Shown: one piece after another, positions 1-10,571 of the stretch | Layout: every line of letters begins with the position of its first letter | Numbering within the stretch: position 1 is the stretch's first letter | Assembly: GCA_006503535.1 (NCBI GenBank) | Contig: QYRS01000008.1 | Location: 930,001-994,000 of the forward strand | Direction: 5' to 3' | Source of the DNA: Arthrinium phaeospermum | Lineage: Eukaryota; Ascomycota; Sordariomycetes; Amphisphaeriales; Apiosporaceae | Length of the DNA: 64,000 nt | Made by a program: the position numbers and the translations under genes | Notes under the pieces: generated by a model | Database searches by the model: none | Seen by the model: only the letters and a program-made list of their open reading frames with translations | Told to the model about the DNA's origin: nothing

Positions 1-1791
1 CTGGTGATGTTGTTGCGGTATACCCTCCATCTAGCAGTAGAGGCGACATCAGTCAGCATTTATCAACGGGCATGTGAGAAGCAGGAGTCGATGGCCGTGC
101 AGACAGCGAAGAGACGAAAGGAAGAGCTACGCGTCAACTACTGTATGTCCTCCGTCTCGTATATTCATCTCGGCCACCTTCGTTTGTGCGGGTTTCTCTT
201 GCCGCTCCGGATGAGAAAAGCCCAGCGACAGGGTAGTAGGATTGGCGAGTTCACGATTAATGGTGACAGGACTGACTTACGGAGTTTTGTCCGGGTTCTG
301 CTCTCCCATGTCCAGTCCATGGGTGCCATATACCTCCTCGGAGTCGCATATGGTCGAGTTCAGGGGGAAAGAACCGCCCATGACCAGCATCTGGGCGCCG
401 TCTATGACATTGCAAGTCAACGAATGGTGCGGGCTCCCAACGAGCGCAGGGTTGCTGTCTGGGCCCGGGTACATCTTGATCCACGTGAACGAAGGCAAGG
501 ACAGGATGTAGACGTCGTCAAACCCGGCTTCATTGTCGGGCGGGAACCCGAGGCCGCCATAAAGGTAGCTGTGTGGTTTCGTTAGGTAACTGATATGTCA
601 GGACATACGGACATCCACACGCACATGTTATAGCTGGATTGATCAGGCGCCCCTGCATTCCCCGCACAGAATCGCCTGCGCATGTCGGGAACGTCACCGG
701 AAGCGTGCTGGGTGTACCATTTCGAGCTGGCGATATCGAAGAGGTGGATTGTGTCCATGGGCTGTCCGATGGATGAACCGTTCCCTGGGTCTTGGACCCC
801 GCCGAAGTACACCAGCATACCACGATCGCTGATGGGTAGATACACCATGACACCCTCTGCTCTTTTTATGCCGTCGGTTGGACCCAGGAGGGGCTTGAAC
901 TGCGCAGGACAAAGGGGTTGGTAAGTTTGGCCAGGGGCGGCTATGGCTTGGTCGAGGTACATGCGAACGGAGTGTTATCTTGGACTTGCTTACTTCATTG
1001 GCATCCATATCATACTTGACCAGACCCGTGGTCGCCGCCCTGGGCCCTGCCCATCCGGGGTTTGTGGCATTGTTCAACCACCCGCCATAGTAATACCCCT
1101 CGCCCCGCTCCGAGACGGCGACGCCCGCGCCGTAGCTGACGGCGCTGATGGCCGACGGCGGACGCTCCATGAGCTCCCAGCGGTTGTCGGCGACGTCGTA
1201 CGCGTACAGAGACGCGGCCGAGTCGGCCGGCGGCGGCTGCCCGGGGGTGTACTCGCCGCCGAACAGGTAGAACCGCTTGTTGACCTGGTCGCCCCAGAGG
1301 ATGCCGCCGTGCACGATGGGGATGCCGGAGTCCTTGGCCAGGCCGTCGTACAGCTGGGGCATGTCGTCTCCCTTGATGGGGTGGTCGAGGTCGAGGTACG
1401 TTAGGACTGAGTCTGTGTGGACCATCGCCCAGCCCGGCCCTGGTTAGCCAACATTACCCTACGAGCCTTTGTTTCAAGAGCAATGCTTACTTGAGTAGTT
1501 CGTCGCATCGCTTGTCATGGGCTTATAATTGACGAACCCGCCATCGATATACAGCCTCCGGTCGATGACGGTCGTCTGATGCCCGAACCGCCTACAGAAG
1601 TCCTTGACGGGGTCCCGGGCTTGCGCGGTATTGATCGCACCGGCGACGATGAAAGCTAGTAGTAGCATTGTGCAAGATTTTATCATACGCAGCTTCCGCC
1701 ATACTGGTGGGGCCATAGTGTTGGTGAGGGTAGTCGCGGCGGGTGTCGCTTCTGAAGGCGCCCGCGAGCCTCTTCTTGACAGTAACGGCAT
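1..1791 (-). CDS. Secreted kelch-repeat (beta-propeller) protein, 3' end cut by window edge
   Basis: Five exons can be joined in frame: 1791-1491, 1412-994, 899-625, 568-281 and 30-1, with GT-AG introns of 78, 94, 56 and 250 nt. The product starts with a signal peptide: a hydrophobic stretch ending near AINTAQA, best fitted by initiation at the internal Met codons around 1716-1686, although the first ATG is at 1791. It continues with kelch-type blades such as RLYIDGGFVNY, FYLFGGEY, LVYFGG, IYLYGGLGF and MLVMGG. This pattern is typical of fungal extracellular kelch/galactose-oxidase-like propellers that often end in a membrane anchor; that end would lie beyond position 1. No copper-oxidase catalytic residues are visible, so no reaction is assigned. 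The last intron (31-280) is less certain than the others, but its acceptor follows a good TGCTGAC branch site and the join continues the family pattern (KTPWRVY). Confidence 0.8.
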
Positions 1792-3409
1792 GAACGAGTG
1801 GTGTAGGGCGAACAGCTACGATAGGAGAGAGAAGTAAGTCATGATTGCCTGCTTGGGCATCTGTATTGTATTGTCTTATGGTGCCCTATCAGCTCTCCCC
1901 CCAACCACTCTGTGGAAATATGCCAAGGCCCGTCATCTTACCGTATCACACATATATAATACGCAAGGCCGGTAGTTTTCTTTGTATCCCCCTTCAGCCG
2001 TACATGTACGTACTGGGCGAGTCAAATATGACAAGAGGTAAGCGGACATAAGACGATATACAGTGCATGATAGGTTAGGAACCGTCCTGCCGGGGGCGAA
2101 AGCGAAGTTTGCTCCGATGTTGTGACAAATGGGATCCCTGGGGACCACACGATCCCAAAGACCTCTCAAGCCACACGCATGGGTTCCGGCTGCCTGGGCC
2201 GCTAGAGATCGGCGCCTCTGCGCGGCACATCCCAGGACATGCCATGTAAAATATTTTCGATGCACATATATTTCACGACCATGTCAGCACAGAGCGAAGC
2301 ATGAGGTCTCATAGACCATAATCACCCGAACTCTGGTAGATACCTGAGAGACCCTTTTTCGAACAATATCCCACCCCGACCGACCAGCGGTGTATCGAAA
2401 GGGATACCTCGTATGTTCGTTCAAGACAGCGTTGACAACGGTCAAGATACCTAATAAAGATGCAAGGCTCTCCCCATAATCTAAACCGAAACAGGTATGA
2501 AGAAAAGAGATGTGCCGTACAGGGGCGCTGGGCTAGAGGATGGTCTGGACCCCCCAATCGCGTGCGTGGCTCCAGCCCCAGGGCCTGGAACTCGTACTCG
2601 AGCTCAGCAGCCCAGTTGCGGCTGCATTAGCCGGAGACGGGGGGGTGCAGCCCGTGGTTGGTAGCTAAGCTACAGTACCCGGCCTTTGCATCACTCAAAT
2701 CACCCAGCACCATTAGACAGGCTAGTAGCAAAGGCCATGACCAGCGGACAAGGCATGGGAGGACAAGGACTTTTTGGACTTGTTCACACGAGCTGTCCAG
2801 CTGCAAAAACTAACCGGGTAGTGCGTACGCATGTAGGACAAATGTATACGTAGTACGGACTGCCCAAGGGGACATCAAATGTTTGCTTACCGGGTACCTA
2901 GCTGCAGTAGTCCCATACCATCCCCGACGAATCAAATATTTGGGCATTATCGGGCTCCAGGACACGACCATCTTTTCGCATTTGTACGAGTAGTGTGTTG
3001 TATATGAACATTAGAGTTGGGACTAACCGACGACACGTCTTTGTTAACGTGCTTACTGTATGCGACAATGTCTTACATGCCGCTGCTTGTGTCGGCTGTT
3101 GAACTCGAGTACTTCCCCAATAGCTTGTCTCCCCGCTCGACACGTAGGGCTGAAAAGCGCCGTTGCGCTGACTCAAAGTGCACGGTTGCAGGGGCCGTCT
3201 GCAACGGCGCGTCTAGATCTGTGGAAATACCGAGTATTTGCCCAAGTAGGTATATATATAATGGGCCCCGGCCTCCTAGCAGCATCTTCACGTTGCTGAT
3301 GGCTTGTTTTCGATTCAGGTATCTGCATCTTGGCCCAATCACTGGGGAGCAGAGGGGACCAGAGTTCCCGATGAACGCGACGGAAATCCGTTCCCGACTG
3401 ACCCACCGA
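1792..3409. other. Intergenic, no gene recognised
   Basis: This is the promoter side of the kelch gene and the 3' side of the next gene on the same strand. Open frames here are short, lack conserved motifs and overlap in several frames. A TGACTCA heptamer lies near 3169, but by chance several are expected per 64 kb. Confidence 0.5.
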
Positions 3410-5113
3410 TCAACTTGGCTCTGGCTCATGTATAATTTCCATCAAGCGTGACATGGCCGCTGTGATATTGCTGATGCGCAGAGCTTCCATTACGCCGAGC
3501 CGCCAATCTTTAGGGGTCGTTCTTGTCCCAATATTGCGGTGTAATAAGACAGAGACCTCATGGTTAAGACTTGGTTTCTCACGCCTAGGCACGTAGTTTG
3601 AACCTGTGGCCTCTGTTGGCCCAGCATTGATGGACGAATCCATTATTGTTTGTATGTCGAGCTTGCAATCAGCCTCGTAGTCACCAGTACCATGCTCAAC
3701 TGATTCCGGAGCGAACGTTATCCGGCCAATTTGTACATTTCGGCGAGCTCTCATGACGGCGACTGCGAACCAGTGGTGGCATTTGGATGGGATAAGAGGG
3801 GTATCTTCCTGAACTGACTTCTGAGCGATATGCCATATGGTCCGAAAAGCCCCCAGCTCGCCAAGTATATGGAGAAGGTGTCGGTGGTGGCTGAATAGAT
3901 CTTTCTCTTCTGTACGGAGAATCTTCTGGAATGATGCCCCATAGTGGTGGCCACGCATGCTATGGCCAGTAAGTGTCGTATATGCCGCAACGCGTGATGC
4001 CCTCGTCTCCTGGGCTCCATATTGATCCTTATTATGCCCCGGTTGCGACGTGAGGAATAACAAGACCCTTTCAAGAGCTTCGTTCACACAGCGAGTCATG
4101 TGCTTGTGCTTCCAGCCGTTTCCGAAGACCCCAAAGTACATCTGCATCGCCGGGAAAGCCCCAACGAATGCCGCTGTGCGCAAGCCCATGCCGGCGAGAT
4201 TGAAAGGTATCGGGATTTCCTCGGACGCCAGTCTGATGGTCACATCATTTAAAAAAACGGCAAGATCCTTCAGCTCGTCCCAAGACATCACGGATTCCAA
4301 TGTCGCACAGCGGCTTGCGATGGCACTACTATATGGACGACCGATCAATTTGCAGCCTCCAGGTCTCGCTAGCAGAATTTGGGTGGCCCTTCTCATCTCA
4401 GTCAAGGTTCCATGCTCCTGAATCTGGCGGGCGAATGTGTCAATGCTGAGCACATCTGGGTCCGCTGCAGCCTTTTTATGCTTTTTCTGCCGATGCATGA
4501 GGTACGGCACGCCCCTGGCCACGTCTTCTTGCGCGTGGTGGGGAATACTGTTACACCGATGAACAGTGTCTGTGATGTCCTCGAATCTGGAGCTTGCTGC
4601 ATCATTGATCCGCGTTTGCTCCCCCATAACCCTGGATGATGGACCTAACAATGTGTAAGAGATGATGTCTAGATCAGATACATGCCAGGGATTATATTCC
4701 TGGGCATCTGTGTCGTCAGACTGTTGGCTGTCTTGGAGGTATCGGTCCTCGAACCGTTGAACACGTCTGGTTAGAGCTAGCTGCTCATAATTATCAACGG
4801 TTCTTAAAGGATCGGGGGAGCCATCGGTGGTTGGGTCATATTTGCGAACATGTTTGTTCCCTTCGGCTTCGAGGTCGAGAATCAGCTCGGAGAGATCATA
4901 CACTGGGTAGGTGTTGCGCATAGGCACCTGTCGGATCTTCTTAGGCCAAGGGTGTTGCCTTCTGCTTGATGTCCTCGCGGTCCGAGCGTGGCAAGGCAGA
5001 GTCTGAGGCAGAGATGGAGGCAGAGGTAGAGGTCGAGACCGCGAGCGGGACCATAACGGATGCGAAGTCGAGGGGGACCCGCAGGCGGGCAGCGGACGGC
5101 TCAATCGTTGCAT
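3410..5113 (-). CDS. Uncharacterised protein, probably mitochondrial (567 aa)
   Basis: One uninterrupted frame of 567 codons starts at the ATG at 5113. The first 60 or so residues are rich in Arg, Ser and Pro and poor in acidic residues (for example SRSRSRPLPLP and TARTSSRRQHPWPKK), which fits a mitochondrial targeting sequence. The rest is mainly helical in character, with no enzyme motif that I recognise. Alternating hydrophobic and charged helices, for example around VMSWDELKDLAVFLNDV and FSHHRHLLHILGELGAF, resemble helical-repeat organelle RNA factors, but no PPR consensus can be aligned by eye, so this is only a suggestion. A second ATG at 5159 opens an overlapping frame of 72 codons, so the true N-terminus, or a 5' intron, is not settled; a shorter start at Met66 (4918) is possible. 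The gene diverges from SYF2. Confidence 0.7.
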   Translation of the reverse strand: MQRLSRPLPACGSPSTSHPLWSRSRSRPLPLPPSLPQTLPCHARTARTSSRRQHPWPKKIRQVPMRNTYPVYDLSELILDLEAEGNKHVRKYDPTTDGSPDPLRTVDNYEQLALTRRVQRFEDRYLQDSQQSDDTDAQEYNPWHVSDLDIISYTLLGPSSRVMGEQTRINDAASSRFEDITDTVHRCNSIPHHAQEDVARGVPYLMHRQKKHKKAAADPDVLSIDTFARQIQEHGTLTEMRRATQILLARPGGCKLIGRPYSSAIASRCATLESVMSWDELKDLAVFLNDVTIRLASEEIPIPFNLAGMGLRTAAFVGAFPAMQMYFGVFGNGWKHKHMTRCVNEALERVLLFLTSQPGHNKDQYGAQETRASRVAAYTTLTGHSMRGHHYGASFQKILRTEEKDLFSHHRHLLHILGELGAFRTIWHIAQKSVQEDTPLIPSKCHHWFAVAVMRARRNVQIGRITFAPESVEHGTGDYEADCKLDIQTIMDSSINAGPTEATGSNYVPRREKPSLNHEVSVLLHRNIGTRTTPKDWRLGVMEALRISNITAAMSRLMEIIHEPEPS

Positions 5114-5708
5114 TTTCGCGATATCGAAAATATGCCTCTATCCGGCATGATCTGGTCATGCAAGGCGTGCTCGAAGGTTATCTTACAATATGCATCGTGG
5201 GAATTGACAGAGAGAGCATGAGGGATGATCCCCGATCATCACTGTGGAGTTTGAGACATTAAGGCGGGCAAGAAGCGGGCGCTATGGGACTCGTCCCCAG
5301 TTTCCCCAGAGTATCTTGATCTTAGCCTCGGGAACGCGCGATCTGGTCGCGTGCTAGGATCTGGACGGAGCAAAAGCAACAGCCAATGGCCATGCAAAGG
5401 CGGGTCAGACGGCTGCTTGGTTTTTCCGAGAACAGTACTGTGTACTTCTCACTGAGCCCCACTTCAGCCACGACACTGGGCAGGCTGAGTTTGACAGGTA
5501 CTTTGCTTCCAGTACGGGTACATCGCAAACTGTAACTGCATTTGATTTGTTTTCTCCGATACGCCTGACATCACTCTTGATAAATCATTTAACTCGTTCA
5601 ACCTTCTACCTAATAACAAGCCCAACAACCTCCATATCTGCAACCATTATCGGACGCCCGGTTGCACAGCTCGATCTTGATTTTACTAGACACCACAAAT
5701 TCATCGCC
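5114..5708. other. Divergent promoter region between the 567-aa gene and SYF2
   Basis: The 595 bp carry the 5' leaders of both genes. The SYF2 reading frame stays open upstream to 5547, but that extension (Ser/Thr/Leu-rich) does not resemble SYF2 and is best read as leader. No individual regulatory site stands out. Confidence 0.5.
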
Positions 5709-6635
5709 ATGCCTCCCGCTAAGAAGAGAAAGACGGCTGCTGCCGCTGCTGTTCCAGTAGAGGAGGCCGAGATAACAAAGCCTACGCCAAAGTCGCCAGA
5801 GCCAACACCGACAGAGGAGACCAACGAGTCCAAACAGCAACAAACAACAGAGGCCGGAGCAGACGCCTCACCCAAAAACACAGAGGCAAGCGCCGACAAG
5901 GCCCAGGACCGCATGGCCCGCTTCCGCGCCCTCCAAGCCCGAGCCAAACAGTCCTCAGACCACAACCTCGCCGAGGCCACCAAGGAATCGCAGCGCCTCG
6001 CGTCCGACCCCTCGGCCCTGACGACCATCCACCGGAAGCGGGACGTGGCGGCCCACAAGCTTCTCAAGGCGGAGACGGAGGAGGCGGGCGACGACTTCGA
6101 GCGCAAGCGGGCGTGGGACTGGACGGCCGAGGAGAGCGAGCGCTGGGACAAGCGCGTCAAGAAGCGCGCCGCCGCCCGCGACAACAACGCCTTCCAGGAC
6201 TACCGCGGCGAGAGCAACAAGGTCTACAAGCGCCAGCTGCAGAACCTCGCCCCCGACATGGAGCGGTACGAGCGCGACAAGATGGCCGCCATCGAGAAGG
6301 CCGCCGCGTCGGGCGGCCTCGACATTGTCGAGACCGAGGACGGCGAGCTGATTGCCGTGGATAAGGACGGCAGCTTCTATTCCACGGCCGACTCGACCAA
6401 CTTCATCAACAACAAACCAGAAAAGGCGGCTGTCGATCGTCTGGTCGACGACCTGAAGAGGGCCGAGGAGAACAGGCTGAAGAAGAGGAAGGAGCGCATG
6501 GCTGAGAACGGAGACGATGGCGACGTCACCTACATCAACGAGAAGAATAAGCAGTTCAACATGAAGCTGAACCGCTTCTACAACAAGTACACTGCGGAGA
6601 TTAGGGACAGTTTCGAGAGAGGCACGATGATCTAA
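5709..6635 (+). CDS. SYF2: Pre-mRNA-splicing factor SYF2
   Basis: Single exon encoding 308 residues from the ATG at 5709 (MPPAKKRKTAAAA). The protein belongs to the SYF2/GCIP-interacting p29 family, a component of the NineTeen/Prp19-associated spliceosome that acts in the nucleus during the catalytic steps of splicing. The N-terminal 90 residues are low complexity (Ala, Pro, Glu, Thr) and begin with a basic PAKKRK cluster that may serve as a nuclear localisation signal. The conserved part starts near residue 95 (RMARFRALQARAKQSS) and includes RAWDWTAEESERWDKR, NAFQDYRGESNKVYKRQL and the C-terminal block VTYINEKNKQFNMKLNRFY, all family hallmarks. The frame is open 54 codons further upstream to 5547, but that part is not conserved in character. 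No intron is seen, which is unusual neither for the family nor for this region. Confidence 0.93.
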   Translation: MPPAKKRKTAAAAAVPVEEAEITKPTPKSPEPTPTEETNESKQQQTTEAGADASPKNTEASADKAQDRMARFRALQARAKQSSDHNLAEATKESQRLASDPSALTTIHRKRDVAAHKLLKAETEEAGDDFERKRAWDWTAEESERWDKRVKKRAAARDNNAFQDYRGESNKVYKRQLQNLAPDMERYERDKMAAIEKAAASGGLDIVETEDGELIAVDKDGSFYSTADSTNFINNKPEKAAVDRLVDDLKRAEENRLKKRKERMAENGDDGDVTYINEKNKQFNMKLNRFYNKYTAEIRDSFERGTMI

Positions 6636-6873
6636 AGGATCGGGATTGGAGATGATTGGAGACAAGTGAATGAATGGATTCGTTTTACCATTCCGGCGTA
6701 CTGTATTGTCTGGAGACAAGAGGAACAAGGCGTTGCGGCTATATCTACAGTCTACGGGAGATGCATTTGAATAATAATTATACAATACAGGCTTCACACG
6801 CCAACGACAAAACAACAGCACGGCCTCCTTTGCCCTTGAAATTTGAGTGTGCTTTTTACGCTGGTTTGATGTC

Positions 6874-7825
6874 TTACAGCATGTTCTTTCTCCACGCCTT
6901 CTCCGCCAACTTTTCGATCTCGGGCACCTCGACGGGTCCGCGTACCGACTCGTCCTCGAGCGCCTCCACCACGGCCTCGGCCACGACCTCGACCTTGAGG
7001 GGCTTGGTGCCGGCCGCACCCATGAAGCCGCCGAGGACGCCGCCGGTGACGGTGTTGAACATGGCGCCCACGCCCGTCATGGCAGCCATGCCCATGGTGA
7101 TGGGCCGCGAGGGGTCGTAGAGGAAGGGCGGGCGGACGAAGACGCCGCGCAGGCGGGGGAAGCGGCTGGCGATGGTGTCCTCGGCCTCGCGCTTGGTGGT
7201 GATGTAGCGCGCGGGCAGCACGGGCGCCCCGGCGGCGGCCGAGATGTAGACGAAGGCGCGGGCCTGGGCCTCGGCGGCCTCTTTCGCCAGCATGATGGCC
7301 GAGTCCCGGTTCATGTTCTCGTACGTCAGCTGCTGCTTCGTCTCGGGCGGCCGGATGTCCTCGCTCGTGCCCTCCGGGACGTGGCGGTCCAGCGGGTTGC
7401 CCGGCCGCGGCGCCCCCGAAAAGGCCCGCGACAGCCCCGCGATCGGCGACTCCTGCCCCGAGACTACGCCCTTGTAGTCCGCCTCCAGCAGGATGCCCAT
7501 GCTGTGGATCACGTAGTCGGCGCCCTTGAGGAGCGGCACGTAGGTGGCCGGCCGCAGGATGTCGGCGCGCTCCCACGTCACCTTATGGGCCCATACTGGC
7601 GGCGTGGCGGATGCTGTGACGGCGTTCCATTTGGGCTCGCCTGACCGACTGTATATACAATAGTCAGTATGAGTATGTATAGTTTATACCGATTTCATCG
7701 AGGTGAGGTGTGCTAGCTTGCCTTATGGATGTGACATTCCAGCCTCTTGCTACGGCGTACTTGCAAATCCGGGATCCAAGAAACCCGTTACCACCGCACA
7801 CGACGATTCGCTTGGCAGCCGACAT
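6874..7825 (-). CDS. COQ11: COQ11-like NAD(P)-binding mitochondrial protein
   Basis: Two exons, 7825-7722 and 7648-6874, encode 292 residues. The N-terminus has a Rossmann dinucleotide-binding motif (IVVCGGNGFLGSRICK), followed by ADYVIHSMGIL and ARAFVYISAAAGAPVLPARYITTKREAED, typical of atypical short-chain dehydrogenases of the NDUFA9/YLR290C (Coq11) group. In yeast, Coq11 associates with the coenzyme Q synthesis complex on the inner mitochondrial membrane; transfer of that role here is inference. The intron (73 nt) has a GC donor (AG|GCAAGC) and a TATACAG acceptor. The join gives VTSISRSGEPKW, which matches the family pattern and restores the frame precisely. A glycine-rich loop (MTGVGAMFNTVTGGVLGGF) precedes the C-terminus. 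The gene diverges from YAF9. Confidence 0.88.
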
Positions 7826-8441
7826 GGTGTGAAGAGAGAACCAGGGATTTACAGAACAACAGTGAGTTCAAATGTCAGTAGGATAGTGTGGTTTGACCGG
7901 GTTGAAGCGGCTCTAGTGCAGGAAGTAGGTAAGTAGGTCCTAACTCCCGTCTTGATCTTGAAGGTGTTTATTGGATGGAACAAATTCCTTTCCCGCTTCC
8001 AGTCGTGAATTTGAAGTGTAGGGTTCAATGCAACCCGCAAGTATATAAGCTAATAGGGCCCTCAACCGATTGCTCAAATCACAATATCAATTGACGAACT
8101 TCGAGGATCTCAGATTCCAGGTTTGGCAATCTCATGTGTGGAATACACGAAAAGTCATGTCATCATCATCACATGTACGAGGCTGAAGTACCTTGAAGGT
8201 CCGTCGCTGAAGCTAGGTAGGTAGTTCATTTGATAGGTCGCATTTGACCGCTAAAATGCGCAGACCCCATCGCAATACAAGCTTCATTACAGGGATCTTT
8301 TTGGTGCCTGCATGAGGCTGAGAGTATGTCGGATCAGTTCAATTGACCAATTTACGATTCCTACCAACATCATCCATCGATTTTCGATCCAACACCCTTC
8401 CCACCGATCACTGCTAGGCGGCAGCAGCCAACGCAGCAAAC
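7826..8441. other. Divergent promoter region between the COQ11-like gene and YAF9
   Basis: 616 bp separate the two start codons. It holds a TATATAAG stretch near 8042 and an AGGTAGGTAG tract near 8214-8224, a motif type repeated in several promoters of this window. The last 100 bp before YAF9 are pyrimidine-rich, as is usual for fungal leaders. Confidence 0.5.
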
Positions 8442-9263
8442 ATGGCCCCCGTCAACGCCGGCAAGCGCATGAAGGGCGTCCAGATCTTCCGACCCTTCGT
8501 CTACGGCACGACGGCGAAACCCTTCAACGACACGGACAACCCGCGCCCCGCCGGCGTGCCGCTCGACCACACGCACTCGTGGCAGGTGTTCGTCAAGGGC
8601 GTCGAGGACACCGACATCTTCTACTGGGTGCGGCGCGTGCAGTTCAAGCTGCACGAGTCGATCCCGAACCCGATGCGCAGCGTCGACGCCGAGCAGATCC
8701 AGAAGGAGAACGCCGGCAAGCCCCCGGCCAAGCAGCAGCGCGCCTTCGTCGTCAACGAGACGGGCTGGGGCGAGTTCGAGATCACCATCAAGCTCTACTA
8801 CAGCTCCCAGAGCGGCGAGAAGCCCCAGACCCTCTACCACCACCTGCGCCTGCACCCCTACGGCCGCACCGACGAGGAGAAGGAGACGATGCGCACCCAG
8901 GGCGGCGGCGAGATCAAGGCCTGGACCTACGAAGAGCAGCTCTTCAACGAGCCATTCGAGGAGTTCTACAAGGTCCTAACCTCGGGCGCCCGCGACAAGG
9001 GCACCGGTAGCACTGGCGGCAAGGGCAAGGGCAAAGGCAAGTCGGTCGCGCCCCCACAAGAAGGCGACGTCAAGGAGCGCAGCGCCATGATTCCCCTCGC
9101 CAACCGCCCCGGGCAGCCCTTCAGCCGCGAGACGGAGCAGCTCGAGATCAAGCGCCTTAAGGAGGCCGAGGAGAAGGTCGTCGAAATGGTGCGCGCCATG
9201 AACAAGGCCATCAAGGCCAAGGAGGAGGAACTCGCGGCACTGAAGGCGGCCAATGCCGGTTAG
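8442..9263 (+). CDS. YAF9: YEATS-domain protein Yaf9 (NuA4/SWR1 subunit)
   Basis: Single exon, 273 residues. The N-terminal 180 residues form a YEATS domain: VQIFRPFVYGTTAKPF, then HTHSWQVFVKGVEDTD, the signature VNETGWGEFEITIKLYY, and LYHHLRLHPYG. YEATS domains read acetylated or crotonylated histone lysines; Yaf9/GAS41 is the shared subunit of the NuA4 acetyltransferase and SWR1 remodeller in the nucleus. After a Gly/Lys linker (GGKGKGKGK) the C-terminal 70 residues form a coiled coil (ETEQLEIKRLKEAEEKVVEMV onward), also a Yaf9 feature used for complex assembly. Length and domain order match the family. The reading frame stays open for 126 codons after the TAG stop; this is described separately. 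Confidence 0.94.
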   Translation: MAPVNAGKRMKGVQIFRPFVYGTTAKPFNDTDNPRPAGVPLDHTHSWQVFVKGVEDTDIFYWVRRVQFKLHESIPNPMRSVDAEQIQKENAGKPPAKQQRAFVVNETGWGEFEITIKLYYSSQSGEKPQTLYHHLRLHPYGRTDEEKETMRTQGGGEIKAWTYEEQLFNEPFEEFYKVLTSGARDKGTGSTGGKGKGKGKSVAPPQEGDVKERSAMIPLANRPGQPFSRETEQLEIKRLKEAEEKVVEMVRAMNKAIKAKEEELAALKAANAG

Positions 9264-9857
9264 GAGGCCGGCAGAGGTTCAGGTCCTATACAGAATGCTG
9301 CTGACTACAAGAGACTCACTGGTGCCGAATTACTTCCGTCAGCGACGTCACGCAAGCGGCGCACCCCCTCCAACAACAAAACTACCACCACTGCTTCGAG
9401 ACAGGGCAGGGCATCGTCGTCCATGACATCCAACCTATCTAGGCTCGAGCACAATCTGCAGAATTCCAGATGGATAGAACCTGTCAAGTCAAGAATCATA
9501 GCTTCATCTGCTGGCAGGCTGGTGGTTCGACTGGTCGTCGGCGATAAGGAACAGCTCGCTAAATTCGACAGCGACGATAGCGACAGCAGCCAGGGGAAGA
9601 AGACGAAGACAGCGAATGAGAGAGATGGGCAAGAGGGGTGATGCGGTGAAACATCAAAAGCTCGCGAGATGGACTACTGCTGGTTATTGATTTGGCGTTA
9701 AGGAAAGGACAGGTGCGTCGCGGCAAGCGACGCATTCTACTCGACTCGGATATGTTTAGGCTACTGAGCGACGGAGTTGGCGGCGTCATTGATATGGTCG
9801 GTTCATCAACCGTGGACTCTCAGTCCTCAAGGGGAAATGTATCCACCGGTTCTATAT
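9264..9857 (+). other. Coding-like segment downstream of YAF9, not assigned
   Basis: Two adjacent plus-strand frames look like protein although neither forms a complete gene. From 9264 to 9641, in phase with the YAF9 stop, 125 codons are open and read through LSRLEHNLQNSRWIEPVKSR and GRLVVRLVVGDKEQLAKFDS. From 9650 another frame reads GLLLVIDLALRKGQVRRGKR and then ILLDSDMFRLLSDGVGGVI up to about 9857. A 65-nt intron from 9638 (GTGATG) to 9702 would join them, but its branch site is poor. Possibilities are a small spliced gene, a decayed gene, an alternative C-terminus of YAF9, or chance. I do not recognise the protein. Confidence 0.35.
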
Positions 9858-10571
9858 GAAGTAGGTAGAGGCATACAGATGCTGAATTTACTTACAGTGC
9901 TCGAGTATCTCTGCCTTGATGCATGCATCGTAAGATAATTGATTTGCATTGTATTCCATGGAAACATGTTTGTTGTACATCCCAATAGTTGATTCTTATA
10001 TGTATAATATAGTCTGGCTCTGTATAGTCCCGGCAGACGCCGCGGCTTTTCGTCTATGGCTGAACATATAAGAGACACAACAGCCACGAACCGACATGCT
10101 GCGCAGTATTTTAATTTATTGAAGCTTCCGAGGCCGAAATGTTGCGTCATCCAACCCAACCATCCAGACACCTAGGGGAGGTAAGTCTAGCCCCTTATAT
10201 AGCCAAACAATTAGTCGCAGACTTGTCTATATCGACCTGTCCCACGAAGACTACAAAGCGCCCCAGACCCTGATAGGGTTTGGTGAAGACGGTCGAGTGC
10301 CACCGGGCCACGCTGTGGAAGGTCTGATCGTATAACCTTTCTTAGGACCCGATCCAATCGTTACGACCATCTTGTTTTCTTGCGCAAATTGCCTTCATAT
10401 AAAGTGCATTTATCATATCCACCAACGCCTTCGTATCAACAAACTCTCGGGGAATATGCGGGACCCTAATGGCAAGATGCAAGCAAACCTTGGGACAACA
10501 ACGGCAGGCAAGAGGGGGCTGTTCCGAGCCCCGGTCTAGTATGGGAAATGGGGTATCGTTTTATTCGTCGC
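9858..10571. other. Intergenic and 3' region of CLA4
   Basis: AT-richer DNA with no coding-like frame; it probably carries the 3' untranslated region of CLA4, whose stop lies at 10572. No repeat or RNA gene is seen. Confidence 0.5.

Noticed and set aside
5547..5708. Extended N-terminus for SYF2
   Set aside because: The frame is open but the 54 residues are unlike the family, while the ATG at 5709 starts the usual basic N-terminus.
5955..7019. 354-codon minus-strand frame over SYF2
   Set aside because: Antisense to SYF2 and overlapping the 3' end of the COQ11-like gene; no conserved motif.
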